DNA of 6,012 nucleotides from an uncultured Granulosicoccaceae bacterium (lineage in GTDB: Bacteria > Pseudomonadota > Gammaproteobacteria > Granulosicoccales > Granulosicoccaceae). The stretch spans positions 1 through 6,012 of the forward strand of contig CALFBL010000303.1 in assembly GCA_937951695.1 (NCBI GenBank). The letters are read 5' to 3'. Shown here in pieces: positions 4,696-6,012 of the stretch. Position 1 is the first letter of the stretch. Every line of letters begins with the position of its first letter. The translations under genes and the position numbers were made by a program. Under the pieces are notes generated by a model. It saw only the letters and a list, made by a program, of their open reading frames with translations, searched no databases and was not told where the DNA came from.

Positions 4696-6012
4696 CTAGC
4701 GGGCAGGGAACCCATTCGGCCAAAGTTCGAACGGAGGTAGGTGACCTGGCGAGCTCTGTGAGCCATCTTCACGAACCGGCACCTGAGATTCAGGGTTCTC
4801 AAACTGTGGTGCATCCTGTTGAACACCCACACGTTGGTAGGCTCGGATGTAATCGATTTTGTATTCGCCTGGAAATGGCGTTGTTTCGTCCGGATCTCCC
4901 GGCCACCAGCCACCGATTGCTGTATTGGCAATGATGTACATCTCTTCCTGCGATATCTTCGGATCGGATATTGAGTGGCGGGCAATACCATCGACGTAGA
5001 AGGTTACCGTACCTGGTTCCCATTCGACACCAAAGCGATGAAAGTCGGCAGAAAAATCAATTGGAAACGTCGGCTCTGATTTCGTTGAGCGCAGCTCGCC
5101 TTCGGCATCGTAGTAATGAAAGGTGTGATAAACCGTATCCTGGTTATCACCGATAAATTCCATAATGTCGATTTCAGGTCTATCCTGATCGTAGTAAGCG
5201 TTCAGTAGCCAGAATGCAGGCCAATAACCTTTACCTACAGGCACTTGAGCATTGGCCTCTACATAGCCGTAGGTAAACTTGAACGCGTCATAACTGGTGA
5301 TCACACCAGACAGATATTTTTGTCCGTTCGCTTTTTCCAACAGTTCAGGGGGCGTTGGTACGGTACTGATTGTGATCGACTCGCCATCGAAGGTAAACGG
5401 ATTAAATCCAAAATCGGGCTCATTGTTGATATCAACGTAGTGTTGCAGCTCGTTGTTGATGACCAGATCATCACCCCATAAGTAAGCGGTGTTCCACTTC
5501 GTGGAGTCAAGGGTCGTGCCGTTGAATTCGTCAGAGAAAACCAGTTCGTAGCCGTCGAGCAAGGTTTCATCAACTTGCAGAGCATTCGGATCGGTTCGAC
5601 CGGTTCCAGTCATCCTGACGGTCAATCCAGTTGCGATCGTTGAGTACTGTTCATCGGCCGTGAACGCTTGAATTTCATAGTAATAGTCTTGATCAAACGC
5701 ATCGAAGTCATCTAGATAACTGTTTTCAAAAACGGTAGCGATATACTCAGCGTCGCGATAGACGTTGTAGCCACGCGCCGTTGGTTCGACTTCCCAGTCT
5801 AGTTGAACCGTTTGGTCGTCATTCACGCGGCCGACGAACGTAGGTGTGTTGCTTCCGCTGAATCGTGTACGGCTTTCGGCAGCAGCGTTCTCGTCGAGGG
5901 AAGTCGTCGTTTGGCTTGTGTCAGTGTCTTTTGAAGCTTGAGCGGGTTGTGGGTCAGGCTCGGTGTCGGGCTCTGGCTCGGTGTCGGGCTCTGGCTCGGT
6001 GTCGGGCTCTGG
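4696..6012 (-). CDS. Secreted family 16 glycoside hydrolase (probable beta-1,3-glucanase) with FN3 domain, N-terminus outside window
   Basis: The minus-strand frame is open from the window edge to a TAG at 4698-4696, showing 438 residues. Visible residues about 1-20 are EPEPDT repeats, then a Thr/Ala/Ser-rich linker to about 50. Residues about 55-133 form an FN3 domain (LDWEVEPTARGYNVYRD). GH16 spans about 145-393: YELVFSDEFNG opens it, and INNELQHY is a substrate-cleft motif common in laminarinases. EIDIME follows at 280-285: E280 nucleophile, D282, E285 acid/base, in the beta-bulge (ExDxxE) form typical of laminarinases, agarases and carrageenases. GYWPAFWLLN and YHTFHYY are further family signatures. 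DYIRAYQRV closes the domain, and a 45-residue polar tail follows. All catalytic residues are present, so activity on a beta-1,3-type glucan outside the cell is likely; the exact substrate is inference. The signal peptide and any N-terminal modules are outside the window. A GTG at 5826 is internal, not the start. Confidence 0.92.
   Translation of the reverse strand, partial: PEPDTEPEPDTEPEPDTEPDPQPAQASKDTDTSQTTTSLDENAAAESRTRFSGSNTPTFVGRVNDDQTVQLDWEVEPTARGYNVYRDAEYIATVFENSYLDDFDAFDQDYYYEIQAFTADEQYSTIATGLTVRMTGTGRTDPNALQVDETLLDGYELVFSDEFNGTTLDSTKWNTAYLWGDDLVINNELQHYVDINNEPDFGFNPFTFDGESITISTVPTPPELLEKANGQKYLSGVITSYDAFKFTYGYVEANAQVPVGKGYWPAFWLLNAYYDQDRPEIDIMEFIGDNQDTVYHTFHYYDAEGELRSTKSEPTFPIDFSADFHRFGVEWEPGTVTFYVDGIARHSISDPKISQEEMYIIANTAIGGWWPGDPDETTPFPGEYKIDYIRAYQRVGVQQDAPQFENPESQVPVREDGSQSSPGHLPPFELWPNGFPAR
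5957..6012 (-). repeat. Three exact 18-bp tandem repeats encoding the EPEPDT linker of the GH16 protein
   Basis: The 18-base unit GGCTCGGTGTCGGGCTCT (+ strand) occurs three times without change at 5957-5974, 5975-5992 and 5993-6010, and the window ends inside what appears to be a further copy. Read on the minus strand it encodes a Pro/Glu/Asp/Thr hexapeptide, a flexible acidic linker common in secreted multidomain glycosidases. Exact identity at DNA level points to recent slippage, so linker length probably varies among strains. Confidence 0.9.

Noticed and set aside
4479..4991. Minus-strand 170-residue open frame overlapping the GH16 3' end and the PsbP-like gene
   Set aside because: It is rich in Arg and Cys and out of frame with GH16, which has complete catalytic motifs in its own frame. 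It also runs through the intergenic hairpin.

Overview
The window looks like chromosomal DNA of a Gram-negative bacterium with moderate GC, most likely a marine-type gammaproteobacterium. The grounds are a lipoprotein signal peptide with a lipobox and no Asp at +2, a TolA-like inner-membrane protein with an Ala-rich periplasmic helix, Sec signal peptides, and a secreted glycosidase of the laminarinase type. The taxonomic placement is inference; no marker gene is present.

Layout. Positions 2-328 (+) hold the 3' end of a gene of unknown function that begins outside the window. After a 191-base leader region come three tightly packed + strand genes that look like one operon. The first (520-2388) is a bitopic inner-membrane protein with an acidic cytoplasmic tail, a TolA-like coiled-coil rod built of 12-residue repeats, and a C-terminal NTF2/SnoaL-like domain. 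The second (2396-3076) is exported, with one Ig-like domain, a glycine-zipper-like hydrophobic segment and a poly-Gly tract. The third (3086-3898) is a probable outer-membrane lipoprotein with one clear and one degenerate EF-hand-type calcium loop. A fourth + strand gene (4002-4607), 103 bases further on, encodes a membrane-anchored or exported protein that resembles the PsbP/Mog1/DUF1795 fold. On the opposite strand, convergent with it, is a secreted family 16 glycoside hydrolase (4696-6012, N-terminus outside the window) with an EPEPDT-repeat linker, an FN3 domain and an intact EIDIME catalytic motif. A perfect 14-bp inverted repeat lies between the convergent genes.

How the genes may work together. 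The three-gene operon encodes one inner-membrane protein with a long periplasmic reach, one exported Ig-like protein with a hydrophobic segment, and one lipoprotein. Together these could form a trans-envelope assembly. None of the three has an enzymatic motif I can recognise, and I cannot assign them to a named system. This is the part of the window most likely to be undescribed. The GH16 enzyme is probably an independent unit for beta-glucan degradation. I see no rRNA, tRNA, CRISPR, transposase or phage genes.
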